Shown piece after piece: positions 1-8,747 of a DNA stretch of 64,000 nt. This stretch comes from Modicisalibacter luteus DSM 23508 (GTDB taxonomy: Bacteria > Pseudomonadota > Gammaproteobacteria > Pseudomonadales > Halomonadaceae). Within the stretch, counting starts at the first letter, position 1, and every line of letters starts with the position of its first letter. The translations under genes were made by a program, and so were the position numbers. Below the pieces are notes generated by a model. That model was given only the letters and a program-made list of their open reading frames with translations, was not told the origin of the DNA and did not search any database. The DNA lies in assembly GCF_000378505.1 (NCBI RefSeq), contig NZ_KB899991.1, positions 306,824 through 370,823 on the forward strand, written 5' to 3'.

Positions 1-457
1 CAGGTGCTGTTGTAGCGGATCGCCCCATGGCCCGGGCGCGGCCCGGACTGCAGAGTTTCCTCGACTACCATGTGCTGTGTAAGAGCTTAAAATCATCTAC
101 CTGTAACAGCCAAGGCAACAGGTGATGCGAGTTAGGCTAGCGATATCATTCTGACGATGCTGCTCCCTTTCCCCTCTTACTGCCCATCGCCGCTGGGAAC
201 TGACATGGCATCTGGCAGACCTAATCAATCGTGCCGCCAGCCTGAGGTCAAATATATGCTTGGACAGGTTTACTTCGCTGACTGCGTTTGAAGTGAGTCG
301 GGACTAGTGCCATAAAAGACGAGGGTAAGTTAGCGAAATAACACACGTAGGCGTCCTGGCCCCTATGCTGGCGAACCCGCCGTTTATGGCATTACTACGT
401 GTAATTTTCCATGCGTGTCACGGCTGACCGACAACAATTATTCCGGAGAGTTTCGCT
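1..457. other. Upstream non-coding stretch with a possible operator
   Basis: No gene is recognised. A short open frame runs off the left edge and stops at 123-125, which could be the tail of a gene outside the window, but it resembles no family I know. An inverted repeat ATTAC-N5-GTAAT sits at 391-405, about 55 bases before the dehalogenase start. It has the T-N11-A shape of a LysR-type site. No LysR gene is adjacent in the window, so the regulator is unknown. Confidence 0.3.
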
Positions 458-1333
458 ATGTTTGACGCTTTCATACAGCAAAATATCGACGTGAATGGAA
501 TAAGGCTGAATTTACGTATTGGTGGCAGCGGGCCGGCCTTATTGCTACTACATGGTCATCCCCAAACGCATGTCATGTGGCATAAGGTTGCAGACGAGCT
601 TGCACAGCATTTCACCGTAGTCGTCGCAGATCTGAGGGGCTACGGTGACAGTGATAAGCCTTCGGCATCGAGACATCATGAAGCGTATTCTAAACGTGTG
701 ATGGCAGCGGACATGGTTTCGCTGATGAGCGCGCTAGGCCATAAGCAGTTTTCGGTCTTGGCCCATGACCGCGGCGCCAGGGTGGCTCACCGCCTCGGCA
801 TGGACCATTCTGCAGCCGTTGAACGCATGATCCTGCTGGACATTGCCCCCACGCTCGCCATGTACGAGCAAACCAACCGAGAGTTTGCCACCGCCTACTG
901 GCACTGGTTCTTTCTCATCCGGCCGGCTCCTTTGCCGGAAATGTTTATCGAGATGAACCCAGAACTCTACCTCCGAAGTCTCATGGGGGCGCGGAGTGCC
1001 GGCATGGAACCTTTTACCGATACAGCATTGAATGAGTACATCCGGTGCCTGCAGCTACCCGGAGCTGCCATGGCTATCTGTGAAGACTATCGGGCATCAG
1101 CCGGGCTGGATCTTGAGCATGATCGCGCCGACCTCGAAGCAGGCCGAAAACTCACATGTCCCCTGCTTGTGATGTGGGGAGCTGACGGGACGGTAGGACG
1201 ATGCTTCGACCCTTTGCAGGAATGGCGAAAAGTCGCGGTGAATGTCAGCGGCAAGGCCCTGCCGTCAGGCCATTATATCGCCGAAGAAGTACCAGCAAGG
1301 TTATTAGATGAGTCGCTCGCGTTCTTGAAATAA
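458..1333 (+). CDS. Haloacetate (fluoroacetate-type) dehalogenase, alpha/beta hydrolase
   Basis: A 291-residue alpha/beta hydrolase that probably cleaves the carbon-halogen bond of haloacetates in the cytoplasm by an Asp-ester mechanism. The sequence shows the oxyanion motif HGHPQT (33-38), the nucleophile in AHDRGAR (Asp104, with Arg105 and Arg108 for carboxylate binding), the halide-pocket pair His149-Trp150 in YWHW, Tyr211 in CEDYRA, and the catalytic His272 in SGHYIAEE. In characterised fluoroacetate dehalogenases the equivalent positions are Asp, Arg/Arg, His-Trp-Tyr and His at almost the same numbering, which separates them from epoxide hydrolases. The ATG follows TCCGGAGAG. It stands alone, and no fluoride exporter is adjacent. 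Whether it prefers fluoro- or chloroacetate cannot be read from sequence. Confidence 0.85.
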   Translation: MFDAFIQQNIDVNGIRLNLRIGGSGPALLLLHGHPQTHVMWHKVADELAQHFTVVVADLRGYGDSDKPSASRHHEAYSKRVMAADMVSLMSALGHKQFSVLAHDRGARVAHRLGMDHSAAVERMILLDIAPTLAMYEQTNREFATAYWHWFFLIRPAPLPEMFIEMNPELYLRSLMGARSAGMEPFTDTALNEYIRCLQLPGAAMAICEDYRASAGLDLEHDRADLEAGRKLTCPLLVMWGADGTVGRCFDPLQEWRKVAVNVSGKALPSGHYIAEEVPARLLDESLAFLK

Positions 1334-1669
1334 GCCTGGACAAGATGCTCCTTGAGCACTCGTGGCCGCAGCCCATCTCTTGGAGCAGCATCTCCCATGA
1401 GATGTCCGAGCCAGGACGAATAGAATGCCTTTCAGGGCGGCGTGGTTCGGTGGTCATCGGCTCGATGGTTCGTCAGCGAACTGCCTGACGCAAACAGACA
1501 GGCTTGCTGAGCTGAAAAAGCCTCCTTTGCGTGCCCCGCAGTGAGGTCCGGCTTCGATTGTTCCTGGCCTGTCTTTTGCAATTCCACTGAGGCCCTGCTG
1601 TGCACAAGGATTCGGTTATTTGTTCAGTTGATATTTTGATTGGCCTAAACCCTTTATTTAATAAGAAAA
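1334..1669. other. Intergenic stretch, no gene recognised
   Basis: No supported gene. A small hairpin (CATCTC, loop CCAT, GAGATG) at 1389-1404 could help end transcription of the dehalogenase but lacks a clear T-run. The last 60 bases are AT-rich and probably hold the promoter of the chromate-transporter half. Confidence 0.3.
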
Positions 1670-2242
1670 ATGATGTTTATAGCTAACCAACGCACTCTAT
1701 TCCTCGCCTTCCTGCGTATCGGCCTGTTCGGCTTCGGCGGAGGCCCGGCGATGATTCCCTTATTATATCAAGAGGTCGTGAAGCGTTACTGCTGGCTCGA
1801 AGAAGAAGAATTCACAGACATTTTGGCTATCGGCAACGCCCTCCCCGGCTTAATCATTACAAAAATGGCAGGCTACATCGGTTATCGGGTTGGGGGCGTC
1901 CTGGGTTGCATCAATACGGTCCTCGCTGTCATTTTACCCATGCTTATGGTCATGGTGTTATTGCTTGGCCTGTTCAAACGCTATCAGGATCTAAGCTGGG
2001 TATATGGCATGGGCCAAGCGGTTGTCCCTGTCGTCATGATCATGATGGCTCAGCTAACCTGGGATTTTTGGAGCAAGTCACGCAGCACCCTAGGCGGGCT
2101 GATCAGTTTGGGGATGATCTTTGTTTCCGGCGGGCTAATTTACTTCCTTGGCGTACATCCCGCATGGGTGGTAGGTGCTCTACTTGTCGCCGCGCTGGCC
2201 TGGCCAACAGCTTCTGCACACAGCAAGGAGCCCAGGCAGTGA
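1670..2242 (+). CDS. Chromate transporter family (CHR), short half-size protein
   Basis: A 190-residue inner-membrane protein of the CHR family, related to ChrA, which exports chromate or imports anions. It shows the family start FLRIGLFGFGGGPAMIPL (about 14-31), the ALPG motif (57-60), and four or five hydrophobic segments. Short CHR proteins of this size normally occur as two adjacent genes forming the two halves of a transporter. No second half follows, only about 360 bases before an unrelated operon. It may work as a homodimer, pair with a gene elsewhere, or be a relic. The start ATG has a weak ribosome site (ATG three bases later is equally possible). Confidence 0.8.
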   Translation: MMFIANQRTLFLAFLRIGLFGFGGGPAMIPLLYQEVVKRYCWLEEEEFTDILAIGNALPGLIITKMAGYIGYRVGGVLGCINTVLAVILPMLMVMVLLLGLFKRYQDLSWVYGMGQAVVPVVMIMMAQLTWDFWSKSRSTLGGLISLGMIFVSGGLIYFLGVHPAWVVGALLVAALAWPTASAHSKEPRQ

Positions 2243-2397
2243 CCTAGGGGCATCCATTCGTGGCTATTAATATCTTCCCTTACTCCTCGGGACCACACAT
2301 TAAGTCATCTGGCACCTATTGATTTAGCTTTGCCCAGCCAACTGCCTAACCGGCGATAGCTTCATATTAACTGCTTAACGCCTTTACCTTGGCAAAA

Positions 2398-2411
2398 TGC
2401 ATACGTAACCA
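2398..2411. promoter_or_regulatory. Putative LacI-family operator, site 1
   Basis: TGCATACGTAACCA fits TG-N2-TACGTA-N2-CA, symmetric about a central CG as LacI-family operators are. It lies about 200 bases before the TRAP binding-protein start. The likely regulator is the LacI-type protein encoded at the end of the same gene run (8748-9764). Confidence 0.45.
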
Positions 2412-2488
2412 CAACTAATACCAAAGTATATTTATATATTTATCAGTAGGTTAAATTGTTGCCGAAACCTTAAGTATTGAACATTGTT

Positions 2489-2502
2489 TGCATACGTAGT
2501 CA
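2489..2502. promoter_or_regulatory. Putative LacI-family operator, site 2
   Basis: TGCATACGTAGTCA repeats the first ten bases of site 1 exactly and keeps the symmetric CA end. The two sites start 91 bases apart upstream of the TRAP operon, compatible with repression by looping or with one site overlapping the promoter. Confidence 0.45.
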
Positions 2503-2608
2503 TAGTTACCTAGAACATTGTCGTGGCCTTCGAGTCGCGGTGCCCAGTTCGCACTCCACAACGACAACATCACCAGCACCCGCGCTGGTACAACACCAGG
2601 AGTTCAGC

Positions 2609-3607
2609 ATGAAGCGTCCCTTCATCCAGATTTTCCCTCTCTGCGCCCTCGCCGGTGCCATCGCCCTGGCTGCTTCCGCAACGGTACATGCCGAGCCAGA
2701 GCGAGTGATAAACGTCAGTCTCCCGTTAGGCCCCGAATCCCAGCAGGGCATCGGCGTACTCAAGTTCGGCGAGGAACTGGAGCGCCTCTCGGACGGGCGT
2801 CTGGTCATCGAACCTCACTACGACAACGCGCTCGGCGCCGAGCGCGAAGTCGTCGAGGGCATGGGCTTTGGCCTCATTGATGCCGGCATCTCCTCAACTG
2901 GCCCGATGGGTGGTTTTGTCGACCAGTTCCTGCTCTTCGACCTGCCCTACGTTTTCGAAAATCATGATCATGCCTACGCGTTCCTGGACAGCGAGCATGG
3001 CGAGCAACTCGCCCAGCTGGCCGAGGAGCAGATGAACGTCAAGATCTTGGCGTGGATGGAGAACGGCTTTCGTCACAACACTAACTCAGTGCGTCCGATT
3101 GAGCATCCCAGCGATTTGGAAGGCATCAACCATCGCACCCAGGAAAGCCGCGTCCAGGTTGATACCTGGGAAGCGCTGGGAGCCAATGCCACCCCCATGG
3201 CCTGGACAGAGGTCTATACCGCCCTGCAGCAGGGTGTAATGGACAGCCAGGAGAACCCTCTGCCCACTATCTATGACGTGAACTTCTTTGAAGTTCAGGA
3301 CTACCTGAACATGACCCAGCACGTCTACTCGCCGGCGCCGCTGATGATGGGTCTGGATCTCTTCAACTCTTTCCCCGAAGAAGATCAGGCGATCATCCTG
3401 GAAGCGGCCCAGATCGCCCTTCCGGTACAGCGTGAGGCCAGCCAGGAGCTGGAGAATCGCTACCTCGGGCAGCTTGAGGAGCTGGGCATGACCGTGACTC
3501 ATCCTGATCTCGCCCCATTCCGCGAGGCAGTTAAACCCGTCATCGACAAGTGGGCCCCCACGGTTGGTGAGGATTTGGTCAACGCTGCCATCAATTACGA
3601 GCACTGA
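2609..3607 (+). CDS. TRAP transporter substrate-binding protein (DctP family)
   Basis: A periplasmic binding protein of a TRAP transporter, 332 residues from the chosen ATG. That start is preceded by AGGAG at 2598-2602 and begins a normal Sec signal peptide ending near AVHA/E (TVHAEPE). An upstream in-frame TTG would add an implausible N-terminus. The mature part has DctP features: a lobe-II Arg for carboxylate binding near SRVQVDTWEALGAN, TEVYTALQQGVMDSQENP, and the FFEVQDYL segment. It is the first gene of dctPQM and the enzyme genes behind it. The neighbouring BKACE and dehydrogenases suggest a 3-hydroxy or 3-oxo carboxylate substrate. The exact ligand is unknown. Confidence 0.9.
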   Translation: MKRPFIQIFPLCALAGAIALAASATVHAEPERVINVSLPLGPESQQGIGVLKFGEELERLSDGRLVIEPHYDNALGAEREVVEGMGFGLIDAGISSTGPMGGFVDQFLLFDLPYVFENHDHAYAFLDSEHGEQLAQLAEEQMNVKILAWMENGFRHNTNSVRPIEHPSDLEGINHRTQESRVQVDTWEALGANATPMAWTEVYTALQQGVMDSQENPLPTIYDVNFFEVQDYLNMTQHVYSPAPLMMGLDLFNSFPEEDQAIILEAAQIALPVQREASQELENRYLGQLEELGMTVTHPDLAPFREAVKPVIDKWAPTVGEDLVNAAINYEH

Positions 3608-3615
3608 GACCAATA

Positions 3616-3645
3616 CGCCCGCAGGCGACACACTTCCTGCGGGCG
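3616..3645 (+). terminator. Intercistronic hairpin between dctP and dctQ
   Basis: A perfect 10-bp stem (CGCCCGCAGG and CCTGCGGGCG) with a 10-base loop lies just after the binding-protein stop. There is no T-run, so it is more likely an attenuator or mRNA-stabilising element that lets the binding protein be made in excess over the membrane subunits. Confidence 0.5.
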
Positions 3646-3668
3646 CCCTCCTGACGCATGAGGCAGCC

Positions 3669-4181
3669 ATGAAGACTTTTCTATTGCTGATCCACCGAGC
3701 CATCGATCAGTTCAACCGTCTGATCGGCTGGTCGCTGGCGGGGCTTTTGCTCGTAATGACCGTGCTCATCTTCTGGCAGGTATTCGCCCGATTCGTGGTA
3801 GGCAGCCCGCTATTTTTTTCCGATGAGATTGCCCGCTTCGCCATGCTCTGGCTGACCTTTCTCGGGGCCGGTTATGCCTATCGCAAGGGCGCTCTAATTT
3901 CCGTGGACATCGTGCTGGAATATGCCGGCAAGACCTTGGGCTGTGTGCTGCGCATCATCATCATTCTTTGCTCCGCTCTGTTCGCCCTCATCATGATCAA
4001 GTACGGCTACGACCTGATGGATCGCGTCTCTAGCCAGACCGCCCCCAGCACACGCGTTTCTATGATGTGGCCCTATATGGCCATTCCCGCGGGTGGCGTG
4101 GTCATCGTGATCAACAGCCTAGGGCTGTTGATCGATGAGGCGCTCGGCACTCCGCATAAACCCAAGCAGGAGGTGAACTGA
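3669..4181 (+). CDS. TRAP transporter small membrane subunit (DctQ family)
   Basis: A 170-residue four-helix inner-membrane subunit that pairs with DctM. Hydrophobic segments start near residues 18, 55, 90 and 130, and the FWQVFARFVVGSPLFFSDEIARF stretch (from about 36) is the typical DctQ signature around helix 2. The ATG at 3669 is chosen over an upstream TTG because it gives the usual length and avoids overlapping the binding protein. It lies 3 bases from dctM. Confidence 0.88.
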   Translation: MKTFLLLIHRAIDQFNRLIGWSLAGLLLVMTVLIFWQVFARFVVGSPLFFSDEIARFAMLWLTFLGAGYAYRKGALISVDIVLEYAGKTLGCVLRIIIILCSALFALIMIKYGYDLMDRVSSQTAPSTRVSMMWPYMAIPAGGVVIVINSLGLLIDEALGTPHKPKQEVN

Positions 4182-4183
4182 CT

Positions 4184-5452
4184 ATGGCACTGCTCCTGTT
4201 CTTATTGCTGATCTCGCTGTTCATTATCGGCGTGCCTATCGCCTTCTCGCTTGGCCTGGCCTCTGCCGTAACCGTGTGGCATGGCGACCTGATGCCGCTG
4301 CTGGTTATCGCCCAGCAGCTCATCGCCTCGGTGAATTCCTTCCCGCTTATGGCAATACCGTTCTTCATCCTGGCGGGTTACTTAATGCAAGGGGGTGGTA
4401 TTTCCCAGCGCCTGGTCGACTTTTCCAACACTCTGGTCGGCAGCATGACGGGGGGCTTGGCGATGGTGGCTATTGTCACCTCGTTGTTCTTCGCGGCCAT
4501 CTCCGGCTCGGGGGCAGCCACCACCGCGGCGATCGGCTCCATCCTGATTCCGGCGATGCTTTCCAAGGGGTACCCCGGTGGCTATGCCGCCGCCAACCAA
4601 GCCGCCTCCGGTGCTCTCGGCGTAATCATCCCGCCCAGTATTCCGCTGATCCTTTATGGGATTGCCGCTAACGTTTCCGTGGGCGACATGTTCATCGCCG
4701 GTATCCTGCCGGGCATCCTGGTTACCCTGACCCTGCTGCTCTTCGCTTATTTCTTCGCCAAGGCCAACGGCCTGGGGGGCAACGAGAAGAGCTCCTTAAA
4801 GGACGTTCTTGTTGCCGGGCGCAAGGCCATCCTGGCGATCCTCATGCCAATCATAATCCTGGGGGGTATCTACGGCGGGGTATTCACGCCTACCGAAGCC
4901 GCAGTAGTCGCGGTTGCCTATTCGTTCATGGTCGGCTTCGTCATCTATCGGGAAATTAAGCTAAGCAGCCTGGTCGACATCCTCAAGCAATCAGCAGTCA
5001 CGACCGCCGTAGTGCTCAGCATCATCGGCGCCGCGGGCCTTTACGGCCGAATCCTGCAGCGCCTGAGGGTACCGGACATGATTTCGGATTTCGTAGTCTC
5101 GGCCATCGATAGTCCACTGCTGTTCCTTGTCTTGGCCAACCTCCTGCTGCTGCTGGCCGGCATGTTCATTGAGGCGGCCGCGGCGATCCTGATCTTCGTG
5201 CCGATCTTGCTACCCATAGCGATCGGCTTCGGCATCGATCCGGTCCACTTCGGCATCATCATGGTGGTTAACCTGGCCATGGGCATGTTCACCCCACCGG
5301 TCGGTCTTAACCTATTTGTAGCCTCGCAGATCACCAACATCGGCATCGCTCGCCTCACTTGGGCCGTCATGCCCTTCGTCGGCATCGTGCTCATCAATCT
5401 GATGATCATCAGCTTGTTGCCCTTCCTGTCCACCTGGCTGCCTTCGCTGTAA
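4184..5452 (+). CDS. TRAP transporter large membrane subunit (DctM family)
   Basis: A 422-residue permease subunit with about 12 hydrophobic segments that drives sodium-coupled uptake of the bound substrate. It shows the usual DctM signatures: NSFPLMAIPFFILAGYLM (46-63), FFAAISGSGAATTAAIGSI (about 104-122), the GVIIPPSIPLILYG motif and MGMFTPPVGLNLFVA near the C-terminus. The ribosome site CAGGAGG lies inside the end of dctQ. Length and motifs are intact. Confidence 0.93.
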   Translation: MALLLFLLLISLFIIGVPIAFSLGLASAVTVWHGDLMPLLVIAQQLIASVNSFPLMAIPFFILAGYLMQGGGISQRLVDFSNTLVGSMTGGLAMVAIVTSLFFAAISGSGAATTAAIGSILIPAMLSKGYPGGYAAANQAASGALGVIIPPSIPLILYGIAANVSVGDMFIAGILPGILVTLTLLLFAYFFAKANGLGGNEKSSLKDVLVAGRKAILAILMPIIILGGIYGGVFTPTEAAVVAVAYSFMVGFVIYREIKLSSLVDILKQSAVTTAVVLSIIGAAGLYGRILQRLRVPDMISDFVVSAIDSPLLFLVLANLLLLLAGMFIEAAAAILIFVPILLPIAIGFGIDPVHFGIIMVVNLAMGMFTPPVGLNLFVASQITNIGIARLTWAVMPFVGIVLINLMIISLLPFLSTWLPSL

Positions 5453-5473
5453 GCCTTTTCACGGAGAAATCCC

Positions 5474-6247
5474 ATGACCGTCCTAGAAAGCCTGACGCCA
5501 CGCCATGGCCTCAGAGTGCTGATTACTGCCGGCGCCAATGGTATCGGCTTGGCCATCGCCAAAGCCTTCCAAGAAACGGGCGCTCGCGTGCACGTCTGCG
5601 ATATCGACGCCCAGGCCTTGGCCGCCCTGCCTGAAGGCATCACTCACACCCAGGCCGATGTCAGCCAGGAAGCGGACGTTGATCGTCTCTTCCAGGATGC
5701 CGCCGCTCTGGGCGGGCTGGACGTAGTCGTCAATAACGCTGGCATTGCCGGGCCCACTGCCGGGATTGATGAGATCGATCAAGACGCCTGGACCCGCACC
5801 ATCGACATCAACCTCAACGGCCAGTACCGGGTCGCTCACCGCGCCGCCCCACTGTTGCGCGAGAGTCAGGGGCTGCTGATCAACCTGGCGTCGGTCGCCG
5901 GCCGTCTAGGCTTTGCCTACCGCACTCCCTACGCCGCCAGTAAATGGGCCGTCGTTGGCTTAACCAAGAGCCTGGCCATCGAACTCGGCCCCGAGGGGGT
6001 GCGGGTGAATGCCATCCTGCCCGGCATTGTTCGGGGCCCACGCATCGAAAAGGTCATCGAGGATCGGGCCGCCAAGCGCGGGATCAGCTACGCCGAGATG
6101 GAAGAGGAAAACCTTGCCAAGATCTCTATGCGTCGGATGGTGGAACCCAGCGACATAGCGGCCATGGCGCTATTCCTATCGGCGCCGGGCGGCACCAACA
6201 TTTCAGGCCAGGCGCTGAGCGTCTGCGCCAACGTCGAATCACTGTGA
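5474..6247 (+). CDS. Short-chain dehydrogenase/reductase (SDR)
   Basis: A 257-residue NAD(P)-dependent oxidoreductase. The nucleotide motif reads AGANGIGLAIA (19-29, Ala in place of the usual first Thr), followed by an acidic residue in DID (about 43-45, favouring NAD), NNAG (90s), the Ser in LASVAG and the YAASK catalytic pair. It ends in ISGQALSVCANVESL rather than the common VDGG end. It is encoded 22 bases after dctM and 19 before the next dehydrogenase, so it probably oxidises a hydroxy acid brought in by the TRAP system. The substrate is not known. Confidence 0.85.
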   Translation: MTVLESLTPRHGLRVLITAGANGIGLAIAKAFQETGARVHVCDIDAQALAALPEGITHTQADVSQEADVDRLFQDAAALGGLDVVVNNAGIAGPTAGIDEIDQDAWTRTIDINLNGQYRVAHRAAPLLRESQGLLINLASVAGRLGFAYRTPYAASKWAVVGLTKSLAIELGPEGVRVNAILPGIVRGPRIEKVIEDRAAKRGISYAEMEEENLAKISMRRMVEPSDIAAMALFLSAPGGTNISGQALSVCANVESL

Positions 6248-6266
6248 CCTGCAAAGGATTGACCTC

Positions 6267-7202
6267 ATGACAACTCGGATAGGTATCGTCGGTGCCGGCC
6301 TGATCGGCCGCGCCTGGGCCATCGTCTTCGCCCGGGCCGGCATGTCCGTGTCCCTCTACGATGTGGATGCCGATGCCCTGGATAAGGCCCGGGAGGCCAT
6401 CCGCCAATCCCTCAATGATCTCCAGCAGGCCGGCCTGATAGAGAACGTTGACGCCCCCCTGGCACTTATTCAGGTGGAAAGCGACCTGTTGCGCGCCATG
6501 GCAGGCGCAGAATATATCCAAGAATGTGGCCCAGAGAATTGCGAGGCCAAGCGGCGCATTTATACCGACCTGGAGGCTGTCGCGTCTGAGGACACCGTGC
6601 TGGCCAGCTCCACCTCGGGTATCGCCGCCTCGCAGTTTACTGATCATCTGCGCCACCCCGAGCGCTGCCTGGTCGCGCACCCAGTCAACCCGCCCTACCT
6701 CATCCCACTGGTCGAGGTCGCCCCCGCCCCGGCCACTTCAGAGGCAGCGGTGAACCGCACCATGCGCCTCATGGAGCAGGCTCAGCAGGCACCCATTCTG
6801 GTCCGCAAGGAAGTTCAAGGTTTCATCCTCAACCGTCTGCAGGGCGCCCTACTCAACGAGGCACTGCGCCTGTTCCGCGACGGCTACGTCTCCGCTGAGG
6901 ACCTTGACAAGACCGTCAAGCACGGGCTGGGGCTGCGCTGGTCCTTTATGGGGCCCTTCGAGACCATCGATCTCAATGCGCCATCCGGCGTGGTGGACTA
7001 TGGCCAGCGCTACGGCCCACTGTACCGCGACGTTGATCGTCAGCGTAATGACGACGATCCATGGGATGCCGCGACGCTCGCCGCACTGGACAAGGAGCGC
7101 CGGGAACGGCTTCCGACCGACGGGCTCGCCGACCGCCAAGCCTGGCGCGATCGTCGCCTCATGGCGCTGATGGCCCACCAGCGCAACGTTTCCCCTTCCT
7201 AA
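6267..7202 (+). CDS. 3-hydroxyacyl-CoA dehydrogenase-like / lambda-crystallin (L-gulonate 3-dehydrogenase) family
   Basis: A 311-residue NAD-dependent 3-hydroxy acid dehydrogenase. The N-terminal Rossmann motif is GIVGAGLIGRAWA (6-18) with Asp at the end of strand 2 (LYDVD, NAD preference). The catalytic region SSTSG, HPVNPPYLIPLVE (His-Pro) and the C-terminal GLGLRWSFMGPFETIDLNA match lambda-crystallin/L-gulonate dehydrogenases and L-carnitine dehydrogenases rather than acyl-CoA enzymes. It oxidises a 3-hydroxy acid to the 3-oxo acid. The next gene, a BKACE, would consume that product, so the two form a plausible two-step route. Carnitine dehydrogenase is an alternative, but the fused thioesterase domain often seen there is missing. 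Confidence 0.82.
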   Translation: MTTRIGIVGAGLIGRAWAIVFARAGMSVSLYDVDADALDKAREAIRQSLNDLQQAGLIENVDAPLALIQVESDLLRAMAGAEYIQECGPENCEAKRRIYTDLEAVASEDTVLASSTSGIAASQFTDHLRHPERCLVAHPVNPPYLIPLVEVAPAPATSEAAVNRTMRLMEQAQQAPILVRKEVQGFILNRLQGALLNEALRLFRDGYVSAEDLDKTVKHGLGLRWSFMGPFETIDLNAPSGVVDYGQRYGPLYRDVDRQRNDDDPWDAATLAALDKERRERLPTDGLADRQAWRDRRLMALMAHQRNVSPS

Positions 7203-7235
7203 CATCAACAACGATATCTACAAGGAGAGAATTCC

Positions 7236-8168
7236 ATGGCTACCCAACGCAAGGTCATTATTACCTGCGCCGTGACTGGCGCTATTCACACGCCCTCCAT
7301 GTCACCGCACCTGCCTGTCACCCCAGAGGAGATCGCCGAGGCGGGTATCGCCGCCGCCGAGGCAGGAGCCTCCATCCTTCACCTGCACGCACGAGATCCT
7401 AATACCGGCAAGCCCACGCAGGACCCCGCCGTGTTCGAGCGTTTCCTGCCGCGTATCAAGGCTTCCACCGATGCGGTCATCAACCTCACCACAGGCGGTA
7501 GCCCGCACATGACCGTGGAAGAGCGTATGCGTCCGGCTATGGAATTCAAGCCGGAGCTCGCCTCGATGAATATGGGCTCGATCAACTTCGGCCTGTTTCC
7601 CATGCTCAACCGCTATGACAATTTCCAGCACGAGTGGGAGCGTGCCCACCTAGAGAACAGTCGTGACCTAGTGTTCAAGAATACCTTCGCCGACATTGAG
7701 ACTGCCATGACACTTGGCGGCAAGAACGGCACCCGCTTCGAGTGCGAGTGCTACGATATCGGCCATCTCTACAGCCTACGCCACCTGATGGATCGCGGTA
7801 TCGTTGGGGGTCGCATCTTCGTGCAGAGCGTATTCGGCATTCTGGGGGGTATCGGGCCTCATCCTGAGGACGTGATGCACATGCGTCGCACCGCCAACCG
7901 GCTGTTCGGAGATGAGTATGAATGGTCTGTACTGGGTGCCGGTAGCAGCCAGATGCGCATCGCCGCTCAGGCGGCGGCCATGGGCGGCCATGTCCGCGTT
8001 GGTCTTGAGGACTCCCTATGGCTCTCCCCGGGCAAGCTGGCCGAGAGCAATGCCAGCCAGGTGGCTAAGGTGCGTGAAATTTTGGAAGGACTCTCCTTTC
8101 AGGTAGCGACCCCCGACGAGGCACGTGAAATGTTGCAGTTAAAAGGCTCCGACAAGGTCGGCTTCTAA
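7236..8168 (+). CDS. Beta-keto acid cleavage enzyme (BKACE, DUF849)
   Basis: A 310-residue Zn-dependent TIM-barrel enzyme. The family condenses a beta-keto acid with acetyl-CoA and splits it into acetoacetate and a new acyl-CoA. Visible markers: IITCAVTGAIHTPSMSPHLPVTP (N-terminal signature), HLHARDP (Zn ligands His-x-His), the GGSPHMTVEER substrate loop, and VRVGLEDSLW containing the third ligand Glu. It has typical length and a good ribosome site (AAGGAGAG). Its position directly after the 3-hydroxy acid dehydrogenase fixes the likely order of steps. The side chain of the substrate is not predictable by eye. Confidence 0.92.
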   Translation: MATQRKVIITCAVTGAIHTPSMSPHLPVTPEEIAEAGIAAAEAGASILHLHARDPNTGKPTQDPAVFERFLPRIKASTDAVINLTTGGSPHMTVEERMRPAMEFKPELASMNMGSINFGLFPMLNRYDNFQHEWERAHLENSRDLVFKNTFADIETAMTLGGKNGTRFECECYDIGHLYSLRHLMDRGIVGGRIFVQSVFGILGGIGPHPEDVMHMRRTANRLFGDEYEWSVLGAGSSQMRIAAQAAAMGGHVRVGLEDSLWLSPGKLAESNASQVAKVREILEGLSFQVATPDEAREMLQLKGSDKVGF

Positions 8169-8180
8169 GGAGATTGGCCC

Positions 8181-8714
8181 ATGCCCCTCTACCGACTCGA
8201 AGGCCATGCGCCTGAAATCGATCCTTCCGCCATGGTAATGGACGAAGCTGTCTTGATCGGGCGAATTCACCTGGACCGGGAGGTTACCGTGTGGCCGGGT
8301 GCGGTGCTGCGCGGTGACAATGAACCAATTACCGTAGGTGAAGGCAGCAACCTGCAGGATGGCTGCGTGGTGCATACCGACCCGGGCCACCCCGTTAACA
8401 TCGGCCGTCAGGTCACAGTCGGGCATCTGGCCATGCTGCACGGCTGTCGCATCGGCGATGGCGTGCTGGTAGGCATGAACGCGACGCTGCTCAACGGCGC
8501 CGAGATCGGTGATCATTGCATCATCGGTGCCGGTGCGCTGATCACATCCGGTAAGCGTTTCCCTCCTCGCTCGCTGATCGTCGGCGCGCCCGCCAAGGTG
8601 ATTAGGGAGCTGACCGACGACGAAGTGCAGTCGGCACTGGACAACAGCCATAGCTACGTGCAGAAGATCGACACATACCGCTCTCTGGAGCGTGTCGAAC
8701 CCACTCCATCGTAG
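8181..8714 (+). CDS. Gamma-class carbonic anhydrase-like hexapeptide-repeat protein
   Basis: A 177-residue left-handed beta-helix protein with [LIV]-G-x4 hexapeptide repeats through residues about 20-125. Three His in the expected places (CVVHTD, then VGHLAMLHGC) can form the trimer-interface Zn site of gamma-carbonic anhydrases, CaiE, PaaY and YrdA. Such proteins occur in catabolic operons with CoA chemistry, where some act as thioesterases that rescue trapped CoA. It starts 12 bases after the BKACE gene with a GGAG ribosome site, so it is in the same operon. Its precise role here is inference. Confidence 0.85.
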   Translation: MPLYRLEGHAPEIDPSAMVMDEAVLIGRIHLDREVTVWPGAVLRGDNEPITVGEGSNLQDGCVVHTDPGHPVNIGRQVTVGHLAMLHGCRIGDGVLVGMNATLLNGAEIGDHCIIGAGALITSGKRFPPRSLIVGAPAKVIRELTDDEVQSALDNSHSYVQKIDTYRSLERVEPTPS

Positions 8715-8747
8715 CCTCAGCCCCTAGGTCCTAACACTAGAGAATCG

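Noticed and set aside
2477-2608. Longer N-terminus for the first TRAP binding protein
   Set aside because: The start would be a TTG, and the added 44 residues would precede a complete signal peptide. The ATG at 2609 has AGGAG at the right distance.
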